NCBI GenBank assembly: GCA_964624635.1
Contig: CAZUXM010000002.1
Location: 1-64,000 of the forward strand
Source of the DNA: JANWKQ01 sp964624635
Lineage (GTDB): Bacteria > Bacteroidota > Bacteroidia > CAIKAF01
DNA: 64,000 nt
Direction: 5' to 3'
Shown: one piece after another, positions 1 through 8,247 of the stretch
Layout of the letters: each line of letters starts with the position of its first letter
Position numbering within the stretch: position 1 is the stretch's first letter
Made by a program: the position numbers and the translations under genes
Notes under the pieces: generated by a model
Told to the model about the DNA's origin: nothing
Databases searched by the model: none
Seen by the model: only the letters and a program-made list of their open reading frames with translations

Positions 1-1545
1 TAACTGATTAGCCAGTTTTTTACGATGTGTTGATGAAGCATCATTGGTTTTGCCGGTAAATACAGCCTTTAATGTAGTGTTGATATGTATTTCATTTAAA
101 CCATAAATTCGAATAATTTCTTCAATTACATCTACATCTCGGGTAACATCAACTTTGTATGCAGGAATCTCCAGTTCCAAAATATCATTGTTTTCTTTCT
201 GAATAACAATGCCAACTCCAATAAGAATGTTTTTGATTTTTTCTTTTTCAATTTCAATTCCTAATAATGATTTGATCTTCTGGTACGAAATAGTTACCAC
301 TTGATTTTTAATAGGAGTATGATAAGAATCCATCATTTCAGAAGCTACTTGTCCTCCACAAATTTCTACCATTAATTGAGCAGCTCTTTGAGCTGCTGTG
401 ATGGTAATATTAGGGTCTGTACCTCTTTCAAACCTAAATGAAGCATCAGTATGTAATCCATGTGCTCGGGCAGTTTTTCTTACGGACCCTGGATCAAAAT
501 ATGCAGATTCAATAAAAATTGAAGTCGTTTTTTCGCTTACACCTGAATCTAATCCGCCAAATACACCTGCAATACACATTGGTTTAGTCGCAGAACAAAT
601 CATCAAATCGTCCGCATTTAAATTTCTTTCAGTTCCTTCTAATGTTGTGAATTTAGTTCCGGAGGAGACATTTTTTACAATGATTTTAGCCCCATCTACT
701 TTATCAAGATCAAAAGCATGTAATGGATGTCCATACTCAAATTGTACGTAGTTGGTGATATCAACCACATTGTTAATAGGTCGTAATCCAACAGCTAATA
801 ATTTATTTTGCAACCATTGGGGAGATGTTCCTACTTTAAGGTTGGTTACTGTAATTCCTGAATATCTTGGACAAGCTGTAGTATTTTCAACCAGTATTTG
901 TACCGGTTGGTCTGCTTCTTTTTTTAAAGCATTAATGGTTGGCAGGATAATCTTTACAGTGGTATCTCTTAAACTTTGGAATGCTACTACATCTCTTGCA
1001 ACTCCAATATGTGAAGTTGCATCACAACGGTTTGGAGTAATATTGAGTTCAAGCGTATAGTCATTTTCAACTTTAAAAAATTCAGCAGCCTTTATTCCAA
1101 CTTTTGTTTCAGTAGGAAGAACCATAATCCCATCATGAGAAGTGCCTAATCCTATTTCATCTTCGGCGCAAATCATTCCCTGAGATTCAACTCCACGAAT
1201 TTTTGATTTTTTTATTTCCAGTTTCTCACCTCCTGGATATAAAACGGTACCTACGGTAGCAACTACCACTTTTTGTCCTGCATCCACATTAGGAGCACCA
1301 CAAACTATTTGTAATAATTCACCGGTACCAATATCAACCTTAGTCACTGATAAGCGATCAGCATCTGGATGTTTGGATCTTTCTTTTACCTCACCGATTA
1401 CTACTCCGGCTAATCCACCTTTAATACTTTCGAATACTTCGATGCCTTCTACTTCTAATCCTACGTTGGTTAAAATTTCTTCCGCCTCAGTTACTGAGAT
1501 CTTCTTTGACAAATATTCGTTTAACCAGTTGAGTGAAATCTTCAT
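1..1545 (-). CDS. pheT: Phenylalanyl-tRNA synthetase beta subunit (5' part, runs off window)
   Basis: The beta subunit of the cytoplasmic PheRS alpha2beta2 enzyme, which charges tRNA-Phe. The frame opens at an ATG at 1545, stays open to base 1 and gives 515 residues; the family is about 800 residues, so roughly the last third (rest of the catalytic-like core and the anticodon-binding domain) lies outside. The start reads MKISLNWLNEYLS, the usual PheT N-terminus, followed by an EMAP/tRNA-binding-like domain (about residues 40-150), then the B3/B4 editing domain and the B5 region. It is divergent from tsaC, with a 75-bp gap. The start is the only ATG that preserves the conserved N-terminus. Identification is firm. 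Confidence 0.95.
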   Translation of the reverse strand, partial: MKISLNWLNEYLSKKISVTEAEEILTNVGLEVEGIEVFESIKGGLAGVVIGEVKERSKHPDADRLSVTKVDIGTGELLQIVCGAPNVDAGQKVVVATVGTVLYPGGEKLEIKKSKIRGVESQGMICAEDEIGLGTSHDGIMVLPTETKVGIKAAEFFKVENDYTLELNITPNRCDATSHIGVARDVVAFQSLRDTTVKIILPTINALKKEADQPVQILVENTTACPRYSGITVTNLKVGTSPQWLQNKLLAVGLRPINNVVDITNYVQFEYGHPLHAFDLDKVDGAKIIVKNVSSGTKFTTLEGTERNLNADDLMICSATKPMCIAGVFGGLDSGVSEKTTSIFIESAYFDPGSVRKTARAHGLHTDASFRFERGTDPNITITAAQRAAQLMVEICGGQVASEMMDSYHTPIKNQVVTISYQKIKSLLGIEIEKEKIKNILIGVGIVIQKENNDILELEIPAYKVDVTRDVDVIEEIIRIYGLNEIHINTTLKAVFTGKTNDASSTHRKKLANQL

Positions 1546-1607
1546 ACTTATTGTTAAAACCCCTGATTTATTAGGGAGGGTAAAGATAAGATTTTCAATG
1601 AAAATAT

Positions 1608-1615
1608 TACTTTTG
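1608..1615 (+). promoter_or_regulatory. Bacteroidota -7 box (TACTTTTG) of tsaC
   Basis: Matches the TAnnTTTG consensus known for the main sigma factor of this phylum. Only five bases separate it from the ATG at 1621, which would make the mRNA leaderless or nearly so. No clear -33 TTTG box was found. Confidence 0.45.
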
Positions 1616-1620
1616 TTTAG

Positions 1621-2574
1621 ATGCAGGCACTCATAGATACTGACCTTGATTTAGCAGCGGAATTGTTGGTAGATGGACAATGTGTAGCCATTCCAACCGA
1701 AACGGTATATGGCTTAGCCGCCAATGCCCTTGATAAAAACGCGGCTGCACAGATATTTAAGATCAAAAATAGGCCTGATTTTGACCCATTGATAGTGCAT
1801 GTAGACTCTATGTTTTCGGCCATGAAATGGGTAAAGGAGTTTCCTCATAAAGCCGAATTATTGGCCCGTAGGTTCTGGCCGGGACCGTTAACATTGGTAC
1901 TTCCGAAAAAAAAAGAAATTCCTTACGAAGTTACAGCAGGGCTTGAAACCGTGGGTTTACGAGTGCCCCAGCACGACCTAACGATACAATTACTGGAGAG
2001 ATTAAACTTTCCTTTGGCCGCCCCCAGCGCCAACCCTTTTGGGTACGTTTCGCCTACCAGTGCCGACCACGTTTTTGACCAGTTATGGGATAAAATACCC
2101 TATATTTTAGATGGTGGCGAAGCACAGGTAGGTATTGAATCAACCATTGTTGGTTTTGAAGACGGGATTCCCGTGATATATAGAAAAGGAGCGGTTACAG
2201 AAGAAATGATTGCAGAAGTTTGCGGAGAGGTGCGTACCCAAACACATAGTACTTCTAACCCCAAAGCTCCCGGAATGCTTACATCTCACTATTCACCTAA
2301 TGCAGATGTAGAAATAATAACCCGTTCATTGCGTTCCATTAGAGAAAATGAGGGCTATATTGCCTGGAAAGAATTACCTAAAGGAATGGAATTAAAAAAT
2401 AAATTCATCCTTTCACCCAATGGTGATTTGTACGAAGCGGCCCGCAGATTATATGCAGGTTTAAGATTATTGGATAGAAAAGGATTGGTGCGAATTTTTA
2501 TTGAACTTGTTCCCGAGTCAGGTATTGGAGCATCCATTAATGATAGAATCAGGCGCTCCGCAGCCGAAAAATAA
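1621..2574 (+). CDS. tsaC: Threonylcarbamoyl-AMP synthase (Sua5/YwlC/TsaC)
   Basis: Makes threonylcarbamoyl-AMP from threonine, bicarbonate and ATP, the first step of the t6A37 modification of ANN-decoding tRNAs. At 317 residues it is the long Sua5 form: a YrdC domain (about residues 8-195, with the signature PTETVYGLAANA near residue 26 and SANPFGYVSPTSA near 137) plus a C-terminal Sua5 domain (about 215-315). The conserved linker PGMLTSHYSP lies between them near 218. The gene is monocistronic and divergent from pheT. The start follows a TAnnTTTG box by five bases and matches the family start. Confidence 0.93.
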   Translation: MQALIDTDLDLAAELLVDGQCVAIPTETVYGLAANALDKNAAAQIFKIKNRPDFDPLIVHVDSMFSAMKWVKEFPHKAELLARRFWPGPLTLVLPKKKEIPYEVTAGLETVGLRVPQHDLTIQLLERLNFPLAAPSANPFGYVSPTSADHVFDQLWDKIPYILDGGEAQVGIESTIVGFEDGIPVIYRKGAVTEEMIAEVCGEVRTQTHSTSNPKAPGMLTSHYSPNADVEIITRSLRSIRENEGYIAWKELPKGMELKNKFILSPNGDLYEAARRLYAGLRLLDRKGLVRIFIELVPESGIGASINDRIRRSAAEK

Positions 2575-2680
2575 ATATAACTAATATTTATGCGCAGTTT
2601 TGTGATGAAATTATTACTCTCGGGTAATATTATTTTTTATCATCTGTCACCTTTAACATTAAAAAAATCCAATCAAAAGG

Positions 2681-2694
2681 CTCTGCATGCAGAG
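2681..2694. repeat. 14-bp perfect palindrome
   Basis: CTCTGCATGCAGAG is a perfect dyad followed by TATTTT, 107 bases past the tsaC stop and 67 before the malic enzyme start. It could be a weak terminator (5-bp stem, CATG loop) or an operator for the downstream gene. I cannot separate the two. Confidence 0.3.
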
Positions 2695-2723
2695 TATTTT
2701 AGTAACTAATTCAAATTTGTATA

Positions 2724-2731
2724 TACCTTTG
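2724..2731 (+). promoter_or_regulatory. -7 box (TACCTTTG) of malic enzyme gene
   Basis: Exact match to TAnnTTTG, 29 bases before the ATG at 2761. The spacing leaves a short 5' leader. Confidence 0.5.
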
Positions 2732-2760
2732 CCCTCTCTTAACTGATGAAGATATAGCAT

Positions 2761-3951
2761 ATGGATTATTTTGAACAGTCGATCTTTTTACACGAAAAAT
2801 TACGCGGTAAAATCCGCATTCAACCTAAAATGGATATACAGAGCAAGGAAGACTTAGCTCTTCTATATTCACCTGGAGTAGCTGAACCTTGTGTACGTAT
2901 AGCACAAAACCCATTAGATGTATGGAAGTACACGATTAAAAGAAATACAGTGGCCGTAGTATCTGATGGTACTGCAGTATTGGGATTAGGAAATATTGGT
3001 GCAGCCGCTTCTATACCTGTAATGGAAGGAAAAGCCATGTTATTTAAAAAGTTTGCAGGAATTGATGCTTTCCCAATTTGTATTGATACACAAGATACCG
3101 AAAAAGTAATTGAAACAGTTCGATTAATAGCTCCTGTATTCGGAGGAATTAATTTGGAAGATATTGGAGCACCTCGTTGTTTTGAAATTGAAGATAGATT
3201 ACAAGATTTAGGTATCCCTGTTTTTCATGATGATCAACATGGTACTGCAGTAGTGGTTTTAGCTGGGATTATTAATGCTTGTAAATTACAAGGGCGTGAA
3301 CTAAAAGATTTGAAGATAGTAATTAATGGGGCTGGTGCTGCAGGTATTGCCATTGCTAAATTATTACGCAGTGAAACGGCATCAGAGTACAATGATCCTG
3401 CATTGAACGTTAAAGAAGTAATTTTATGTGATACTAAAGGAACTGTTCATAAAGACCGTGATGATTTAAATAGTACAAAACAAGAATTATTGAGTTGGAC
3501 AAACCCTAACAACGTAAAAGGTACGGTTCAGGAAGCTTTAGTAGGTGCAGATGTATTTATTGGAGTAAGTCAGGCTAATCTTTTAACGGCTGATGATATC
3601 CGAACCATGAATAAAGATTCCATCATTTTTGCATTAGCAAATCCTATTCCTGAAATTATGCCTGACGAAGCCTTAAAAGGGGGAGCAGCTATTGTTGGTA
3701 CAGGTCGTTCTGATTTACCTAACCAAATCAATAATGTATTAGCATTTCCGGGTATTTTCCGTGGTGCATTGGATGGCAAAGCAAAAAGAATTACCACTGC
3801 TATGAAATTAGCGGCAGCACATGCTATTGCCAACAGCGTATACAATATGGCATTGGATAAAGTGGTTCCTTCTACACTTAATTTGCGTGTAGCTCATGAA
3901 GTGTCATTGGCGGTGCAAGAAGCTATTACTGAAGATGACAAAATATTTTAA
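2761..3951 (+). CDS. NAD(P)-dependent malic enzyme, short form
   Basis: Oxidative decarboxylation of malate to pyruvate and CO2 with NAD or NADP, in the cytoplasm. The 396 residues cover the malic N-terminal domain (about 15-150, including YSPGVAEPC, the GNIG loop and the metal-site segment near 137-165) and the NAD-binding domain (from about 160, with the dinucleotide loop GAGAAGIA). Many Gram-negative MaeB proteins carry a further phosphotransacetylase-like domain of about 320 residues; this one stops cleanly without it. It resembles the short, Bacillus-type form. The gene stands alone with its own promoter and a terminator at 3996. The cofactor cannot be decided from the sequence alone. 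Confidence 0.9.
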   Translation: MDYFEQSIFLHEKLRGKIRIQPKMDIQSKEDLALLYSPGVAEPCVRIAQNPLDVWKYTIKRNTVAVVSDGTAVLGLGNIGAAASIPVMEGKAMLFKKFAGIDAFPICIDTQDTEKVIETVRLIAPVFGGINLEDIGAPRCFEIEDRLQDLGIPVFHDDQHGTAVVVLAGIINACKLQGRELKDLKIVINGAGAAGIAIAKLLRSETASEYNDPALNVKEVILCDTKGTVHKDRDDLNSTKQELLSWTNPNNVKGTVQEALVGADVFIGVSQANLLTADDIRTMNKDSIIFALANPIPEIMPDEALKGGAAIVGTGRSDLPNQINNVLAFPGIFRGALDGKAKRITTAMKLAAAHAIANSVYNMALDKVVPSTLNLRVAHEVSLAVQEAITEDDKIF

Positions 3952-3995
3952 TCGGAACTGATTAGTTTTTTTAATAAACATTTAGATAATATTTT

Positions 3996-4020
3996 AAGAC
4001 GCTCTATAGGGCGTCTTTTC
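3996..4020 (+). terminator. Rho-independent terminator after malic enzyme
   Basis: Stem AAGACGC / GCGTCTT (3996-4002 with 4011-4017), 8-base loop, followed by a short T run. It lies 45 bases past the stop. Confidence 0.75.
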
Positions 4021-4039
4021 TATTTCATATCTTAGCATA

Positions 4040-4450
4040 ATGAAACATGCTTTTTATTTTCTTTTAGCAATATTTATTTTTTCGTGTACTCCAAAACCTA
4101 AAAATCCCGGAGCCGGGATGAATTATTTTAAAGGAACACTTGATGAAGCAGTAAAAAAAGCTACTGCTGAAAATAAGAAGATTTTTATTTTTGGTCATAC
4201 TGATTGGTGCGGTTACTGCCGTAAAATGGAAAAATCAACCTTGATGGAAAAAGAAGTAAATGAATACATGAACGCTAATTTTGTTAACCTTAATTATGAT
4301 TTGGAAAAGGGGGAAGGAATTAGTATTGCTGCAAAATATGGGCTCCGATCATACCCCGCTTATGTATTATTGTCACCTACCGGAGAGCTGCAGGATATCG
4401 CTTTGGGCTATTTGAATACTGACAAGTTTTTGAGCTGGGTAAAGCCTTGA
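4040..4450 (+). CDS. Thioredoxin-fold lipoprotein (CGYC active site)
   Basis: A 136-residue exported thioredoxin-like protein. It opens with a lipoprotein signal (MKHAFYFLLAIFIFSC, Cys at 16), so it is probably anchored in a membrane facing the periplasm. The redox motif is WCGYC near residue 57, inside the thioredoxin_7/DUF255-like context HTDWCGYCRKME, and the cis-proline segment is RSYPAYVLL near 112. Such proteins reduce or isomerise disulfides or feed electrons to periplasmic partners; the substrate is unknown. It sits alone between a terminator and a new promoter. The fold and location are well supported; the function is generic. Confidence 0.8.
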   Translation: MKHAFYFLLAIFIFSCTPKPKNPGAGMNYFKGTLDEAVKKATAENKKIFIFGHTDWCGYCRKMEKSTLMEKEVNEYMNANFVNLNYDLEKGEGISIAAKYGLRSYPAYVLLSPTGELQDIALGYLNTDKFLSWVKP

Positions 4451-4504
4451 ACTCCTTGATATTTCTATAAGATAAGGGTTGTAACTTAAGTAAGACACTT
4501 TTTT

Positions 4505-4512
4505 TATCTTTG
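4505..4512 (+). promoter_or_regulatory. -7 box (TATCTTTG) of phosphohexomutase gene
   Basis: Matches TAnnTTTG, 19 bases before the ATG at 4532. A TTG at 4479-4481 could be the weak -33 element. Confidence 0.45.
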
Positions 4513-4531
4513 TGCTCATTATTTTTACCCT

Positions 4532-5904
4532 ATGTACAAAATTCAGTTTGGAACTGACGGATGGAGAGCCATCATTGCAAAAGACTTTACAGTTGATAAT
4601 GTAAAAAGAGTAACCGAAGCAGTAAGTAAATGGTTATTGAAAAAATCAAAAAGTCCATCCATTGTTATTGGACATGACTGTAGATTTGCAGGAAAATTAT
4701 TTTTAGAAGAAGCTTCAAAAGTTTTTTTAGCACATGGAATAAAGGTGTATTACAGTGATGTTTTTGTTTCTACCCCAATGGTTTCATTAGGTACATTAAA
4801 ACAAAAAGCTGATTTGGGTATCGTTATTACGGCATCTCACAATCCACCTGATTATAATGGTTATAAATTAAAAGGTTCATTCGGGGGGCCGTTGTTACCG
4901 GAAGATATTTCGGATATAGAAATGTTGATTCCCGAAACACCCTCCTATACCAATGGGATTTCATTAGAAAATAATGAGAATTTTCAAAAAGTAGATCTTC
5001 GTACCATGTATATCGATCATGTAAAAGCATCGTTTGATATGGAGGCTATTTTGAATTCAGAATTTCGTTGGGGATATGATGCAATGTATGGGGCCGGTCA
5101 AGCGGTGATGAATTATTACATTGCAATCATAATCCCGGGTTTAATGGTATTGCTCCGGAACCCATTTTACGTAACCTAATGGAGTTCTCTGAATTTATTA
5201 AAGTTTCAGAAGCCGTTGATTGTGGTTTAGCTACCGATGGGGATGCTGATAGAATTGGATTGTTTGATAGTAAAGGAAATTTTGTGGACTCACATCATAT
5301 CATTCTTTTATTGATTCATTATCTCGTAAAATATAAAAGACAAAAAGGAAAAGTGGTTACTGCTTTTTCAACCACAGAGAAAATATCGAAGTTGTGTAAG
5401 CATTATGGTTTAGAACAAACTACAACTAAAATTGGTTTCAAATACATTACCGGATATATACTCAATGAAGATGTATTGTTAGGTGGTGAAGAGTCAGGAG
5501 GAATTGCCATTAAAGGACATATTCCTGAACGTGATGGAATATGGATGGGATTAGTTCTATGGGAATTTATGGCAAAAACAGGAAAGACTCTGGAAGATTT
5601 GATTAAAGAGGTGTATGAAATTGTTGGAGAGTTTAAATATGATCGCAATGATCTACATATTACTGAAGAGTTAAAACAACGTGTATTACAACAGTGCAAT
5701 GCAGGGATAGATTCATTCGGGGAATACAAAGTACTCAAAACAGAAACCACTGATGGATTCAAATACCATTTTGACAATGAGCAGTGGTTGTTGATCCGAG
5801 CCTCAGGAACTGAACCTGTACTAAGGGTATATGCTGAAAGTAAAGACGAAAACTCAGTAAAAGAGTTGTTAGATACTGCTACAAAAACAGTATTGAAATT
5901 TTAG
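4532..5904 (+). pseudogene. Phosphoglucomutase/phosphomannomutase family, frameshifted by a small deletion
   Basis: An alpha-D-phosphohexomutase that interconverts hexose 1- and 6-phosphates. The N-terminal piece (4532 to about 5120) has the opening FGTDGWRAII, the phosphoserine loop TASHNPPDYNGYK and GPLLP. The C-terminal piece (frame entered near 5121, read to 5904) has the metal loop DGDADR, the sugar loop GGEESGG and the phosphate loop RASGTEPVLR. They meet between YDAMYGAGQAVMN and LHCNHNPGFNG in different frames. Compared with what I remember of the family, about 22 bases (7-8 codons) are missing at the junction near 5110-5125. Everything else is intact, so this is either a recent inactivating deletion or an assembly collapse; the draft nature of the scaffold makes the latter plausible. 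Confidence 0.75.
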
Positions 5905-5923
5905 TGACTGTATTAAATATCGA

Positions 5924-6358
5924 TTATTTTAATTTAATGGTTATTTGTACAGTTTCATTTGATTGAATAATAATTTCAGCTTCTTTAAAGTTTGGAGGTC
6001 CAAACATAATTCTGGGGTTTCTTGAAAATCCCATGGGTTCTTTTGGAATACCTAACAAGTTTTTACTTAAATCTTCATTCCCATCTACATCCTGAAATGT
6101 GGCAATGCCATACGAACCCGCAGGGACATTTTCAAACACCACTTGTGCTTGATTAGCTGTTACAGGTTTAATGTTGCCGAAAATATGCTCACCAAATTTT
6201 AAAAAATTCTTCTGATCAAAAACAGCTGTATACACTTTACCTCCTTTGGTAGTGCTTATTCCTTCAAGGTTGACGATGATGGTACCACCAAAAATATTGT
6301 GTGTATTACCCATTAGAAACAACGTAGCGAGAATTAAACCAATAATGTTTTTTTTCAT
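5924..6358 (-). CDS. DUF2141 secreted protein
   Basis: A small exported protein of the DUF2141 family, of unknown function. From the ATG at 6358 (MKKNIIGLILATLFLMGNTH) it has a typical signal peptide; an upstream in-frame ATG at 6385 would put nine extra residues before it and is less likely. The mature part is a small beta-sandwich-like domain with GKVYTAVFDQKNF and the family segment AGSYGIATFQDVDGNEDL. It is divergent from the B12-dependent MerR regulator and shares an upstream region carrying two inverted repeats. DUF2141 genes often lie beside carotenoid genes in Bacteroidota (from memory), so co-control by light is likely here. Confidence 0.75.
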   Translation of the reverse strand: MKKNIIGLILATLFLMGNTHNIFGGTIIVNLEGISTTKGGKVYTAVFDQKNFLKFGEHIFGNIKPVTANQAQVVFENVPAGSYGIATFQDVDGNEDLSKNLLGIPKEPMGFSRNPRIMFGPPNFKEAEIIIQSNETVQITIKLK

Positions 6359-6387
6359 AATAGTCAGAATTTCAGTTAAATGCATAT

Positions 6388-6420
6388 TGTCTAGATATTT
6401 TTAATAAAAATTTAGACAAA
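6388..6420. promoter_or_regulatory. Candidate CarH/LitR operator 1
   Basis: Inverted repeat with arms TTGTCTAGAT and TTTAGACAA separated by an A/T-rich centre. The half-site TTGTCTA recurs in a second inverted repeat at 6465-6494. It lies 30 bases upstream of the DUF2141 start and about 75 bases before the regulator start. Confidence 0.5.
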
Positions 6421-6464
6421 TTTAAATCAACTTACATTAAAATGCCAAACTTTATCCGTTAATT

Positions 6465-6494
6465 TGTCTAAATATTTGTTTTTATATTTAGACA
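6465..6494. promoter_or_regulatory. Candidate CarH/LitR operator 2 (autoregulatory)
   Basis: Perfect 11-bp inverted repeat TGTCTAAATAT ... ATATTTAGACA with an 8-base centre; its right arm ends on the A of the regulator ATG at 6494. Same half-site as operator 1. A repressor bound here would block the regulator's own transcription and that of crtB behind it. Confidence 0.55.
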
Positions 6495-7378
6495 TGAATT
6501 TGTTTACTATATCTGATCTTCAGCGCTATACAGGCGTAAACGTGCATAGCATACGTGCTTGGGAGAAGAGGTATAATGCATTAACTCCGCATCGAACTAA
6601 AGGTAATACCCGGTATTATGATGCTCACCAGTTAAGACGTTTATTAAACATAGTGAGCCTGATGGAGGACAATTATAAAATATCTGATCTCTGCTCCATG
6701 CCTGATATAAAATTAACCACCTTACTAAAGAATAAGCTTGAATCCGATAAAACTAAGATTGATGGAGATGAGTTTTTGGTTTCACAATTGGTGTCAGCAT
6801 CCATTGGTTTTGATGATTATTTATTTGAAAAAATTTTTCACAGGGCTACTGCTCAATATGGTTTAGAACATGCTTACCTTAAAGTAATATATCCTGCAGT
6901 ACAAAGGTTGGGTATATTATGGTCAATGGAAGGGTTGTCGGTGGCCCAGGAGCATTTTGCTACTCACCTGATAAAACAAAAAATTATTTCAACCATTGAT
7001 ATCTTGCCAAATAATTTTCAAAGTGAACATACTTGGCTATTGTTTTTGCCCGAAGGTGAATTTCATGAGATAGGTTTATTAATGGCTAATTATTTGATTC
7101 GAAACGCAGGACAAAGATCTATATACTTGGGAGCTAATGTGCCTTTTGATACCGTTAAAAATACCATTGATTTAGTAAAACCTACTCGTATTTTATCTTT
7201 TTTAGTTGTAAAGGATGATATTGAAAGGGATCAAAAATTTGTAGATTCTCTTGCCAAATCATTTACTTCTCAGGAGATTTTTATTGCTGCAGATGCTGCC
7301 AGATCAACCCAAATAAAAAAATACAAAAACGTTTCCATGTTAAATACTATGGATGGTTTACAAGACAATTTAAAATAG
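6494..7378 (+). CDS. MerR-family, B12-dependent light-responsive regulator (CarH/LitR type)
   Basis: From the ATG at 6494 this is 294 residues: a MerR-type winged helix (about 1-75, TISDLQRYTGVNVHSIRAW), a helical-bundle B12-cap domain (about 95-175) and a Rossmann cobalamin-binding domain (about 180-294). Both diagnostic motifs of photosensory AdoCbl regulators are present: W143 with nine residues to E153-H154, and E189-x-H191-x-x-G194. In CarH these hold adenosylcobalamin, and light-driven loss of the adenosyl group breaks the DNA-bound tetramer. An earlier TTG at 6464 would add ten residues but overlaps the operator. Five bases separate it from crtB, so it probably represses carotenoid synthesis in the dark. 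Confidence 0.85.
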   Translation: MNLFTISDLQRYTGVNVHSIRAWEKRYNALTPHRTKGNTRYYDAHQLRRLLNIVSLMEDNYKISDLCSMPDIKLTTLLKNKLESDKTKIDGDEFLVSQLVSASIGFDDYLFEKIFHRATAQYGLEHAYLKVIYPAVQRLGILWSMEGLSVAQEHFATHLIKQKIISTIDILPNNFQSEHTWLLFLPEGEFHEIGLLMANYLIRNAGQRSIYLGANVPFDTVKNTIDLVKPTRILSFLVVKDDIERDQKFVDSLAKSFTSQEIFIAADAARSTQIKKYKNVSMLNTMDGLQDNLK

Positions 7379-7383
7379 GTACT

Positions 7384-8220
7384 ATGAAAAAATTATTTGA
7401 TGAAGTTTCGGTAAAATGTAGTAAAACTACTACTCAAAAGTATAGTACCAGTTTTTCGATTGGTATTTTATTCCTAAACCAACGACTAAGAAATCCTATA
7501 TATTCAATCTATGGTTTCGTTCGATTGGCCGATGAAATTGTTGATAGCTTCCATGATTTTGACAAAAAAGTATTGCTAGCCTCATTGAAGCAGGAAGCAT
7601 ACGAAGCTATAGAGCGAAAAATATCACTAAATCCAATCGTTAACTCATTTCAACAAGTGGTGCATGATTATAACATACCACTTCATTTAATTGACTCATT
7701 TTTATTGAGTATGGAAATGGATTTGGAAAAGAAGGAATATAGTGCTGAAGAATATGGCAAATATATATTTGGATCAGCTGAAGCAGTAGGTTTGATGTGC
7801 TTAAAAGTTTTTACTGAAAATAATGATTCATTATATGATGAATTAAAACCTTATGCCCAAAAACTGGGGTCGGCATTTCAAAAAGTAAACTTTTTAAGAG
7901 ATGTGAGTTCTGATAATATAGAATTAGGAAGAACCTATTTTCCTGAAGTAGATATGAGTAATTTTACCATGGAGGATAAGCGAAAAATTGAAGATGATAT
8001 TCATGCTGAATTTAAGGAGTCATTGGTTGGTATTATGAAGTTGCCTTTAAGTTCACGCAAAGGTGTGTATTTAGCATATAGCTATTACATTAGATTGTTT
8101 AAGAAAATTAAGAAAGAAAACCCGCAGTCGATTCTCAATAAAAGAATTCGTGTCCCTAACCACCAAAAATATTTGCTTTTATTACAATCAAACCTCAACC
8201 TCAAGTTATATCAAGGCTAA
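7384..8220 (+). CDS. crtB: Phytoene/squalene synthase family (phytoene synthase)
   Basis: Condenses two geranylgeranyl diphosphates to phytoene, the first committed carotenoid step. The 278 residues contain both aspartate-rich motifs that hold Mg-diphosphate: ADEIVDSF (near residue 51) and FLRDVSSDN with the following ELGRTYFP (about 173-191). The length fits bacterial CrtB. It lies five bases downstream of the light-responsive regulator and is presumably co-transcribed with it. The other carotenoid genes (crtI and later steps) are not in the window, so the end product is unknown. HpnC/D-type squalene synthase is the main alternative, but the regulator favours CrtB. Confidence 0.85.
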   Translation: MKKLFDEVSVKCSKTTTQKYSTSFSIGILFLNQRLRNPIYSIYGFVRLADEIVDSFHDFDKKVLLASLKQEAYEAIERKISLNPIVNSFQQVVHDYNIPLHLIDSFLLSMEMDLEKKEYSAEEYGKYIFGSAEAVGLMCLKVFTENNDSLYDELKPYAQKLGSAFQKVNFLRDVSSDNIELGRTYFPEVDMSNFTMEDKRKIEDDIHAEFKESLVGIMKLPLSSRKGVYLAYSYYIRLFKKIKKENPQSILNKRIRVPNHQKYLLLLQSNLNLKLYQG

Positions 8221-8247
8221 ATTTTAAATCTAGAGCTAAAAGTTTCA

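Noticed and set aside
398..1636. Several open frames on the plus strand across pheT
   Set aside because: They lie opposite the clearly coding pheT frame and show no family features.
2681..2694. Strong terminator of tsaC
   Set aside because: The dyad leaves no room for a real loop beyond a 5-bp stem and lies over 100 bases after the stop; kept only as a low-confidence palindrome.
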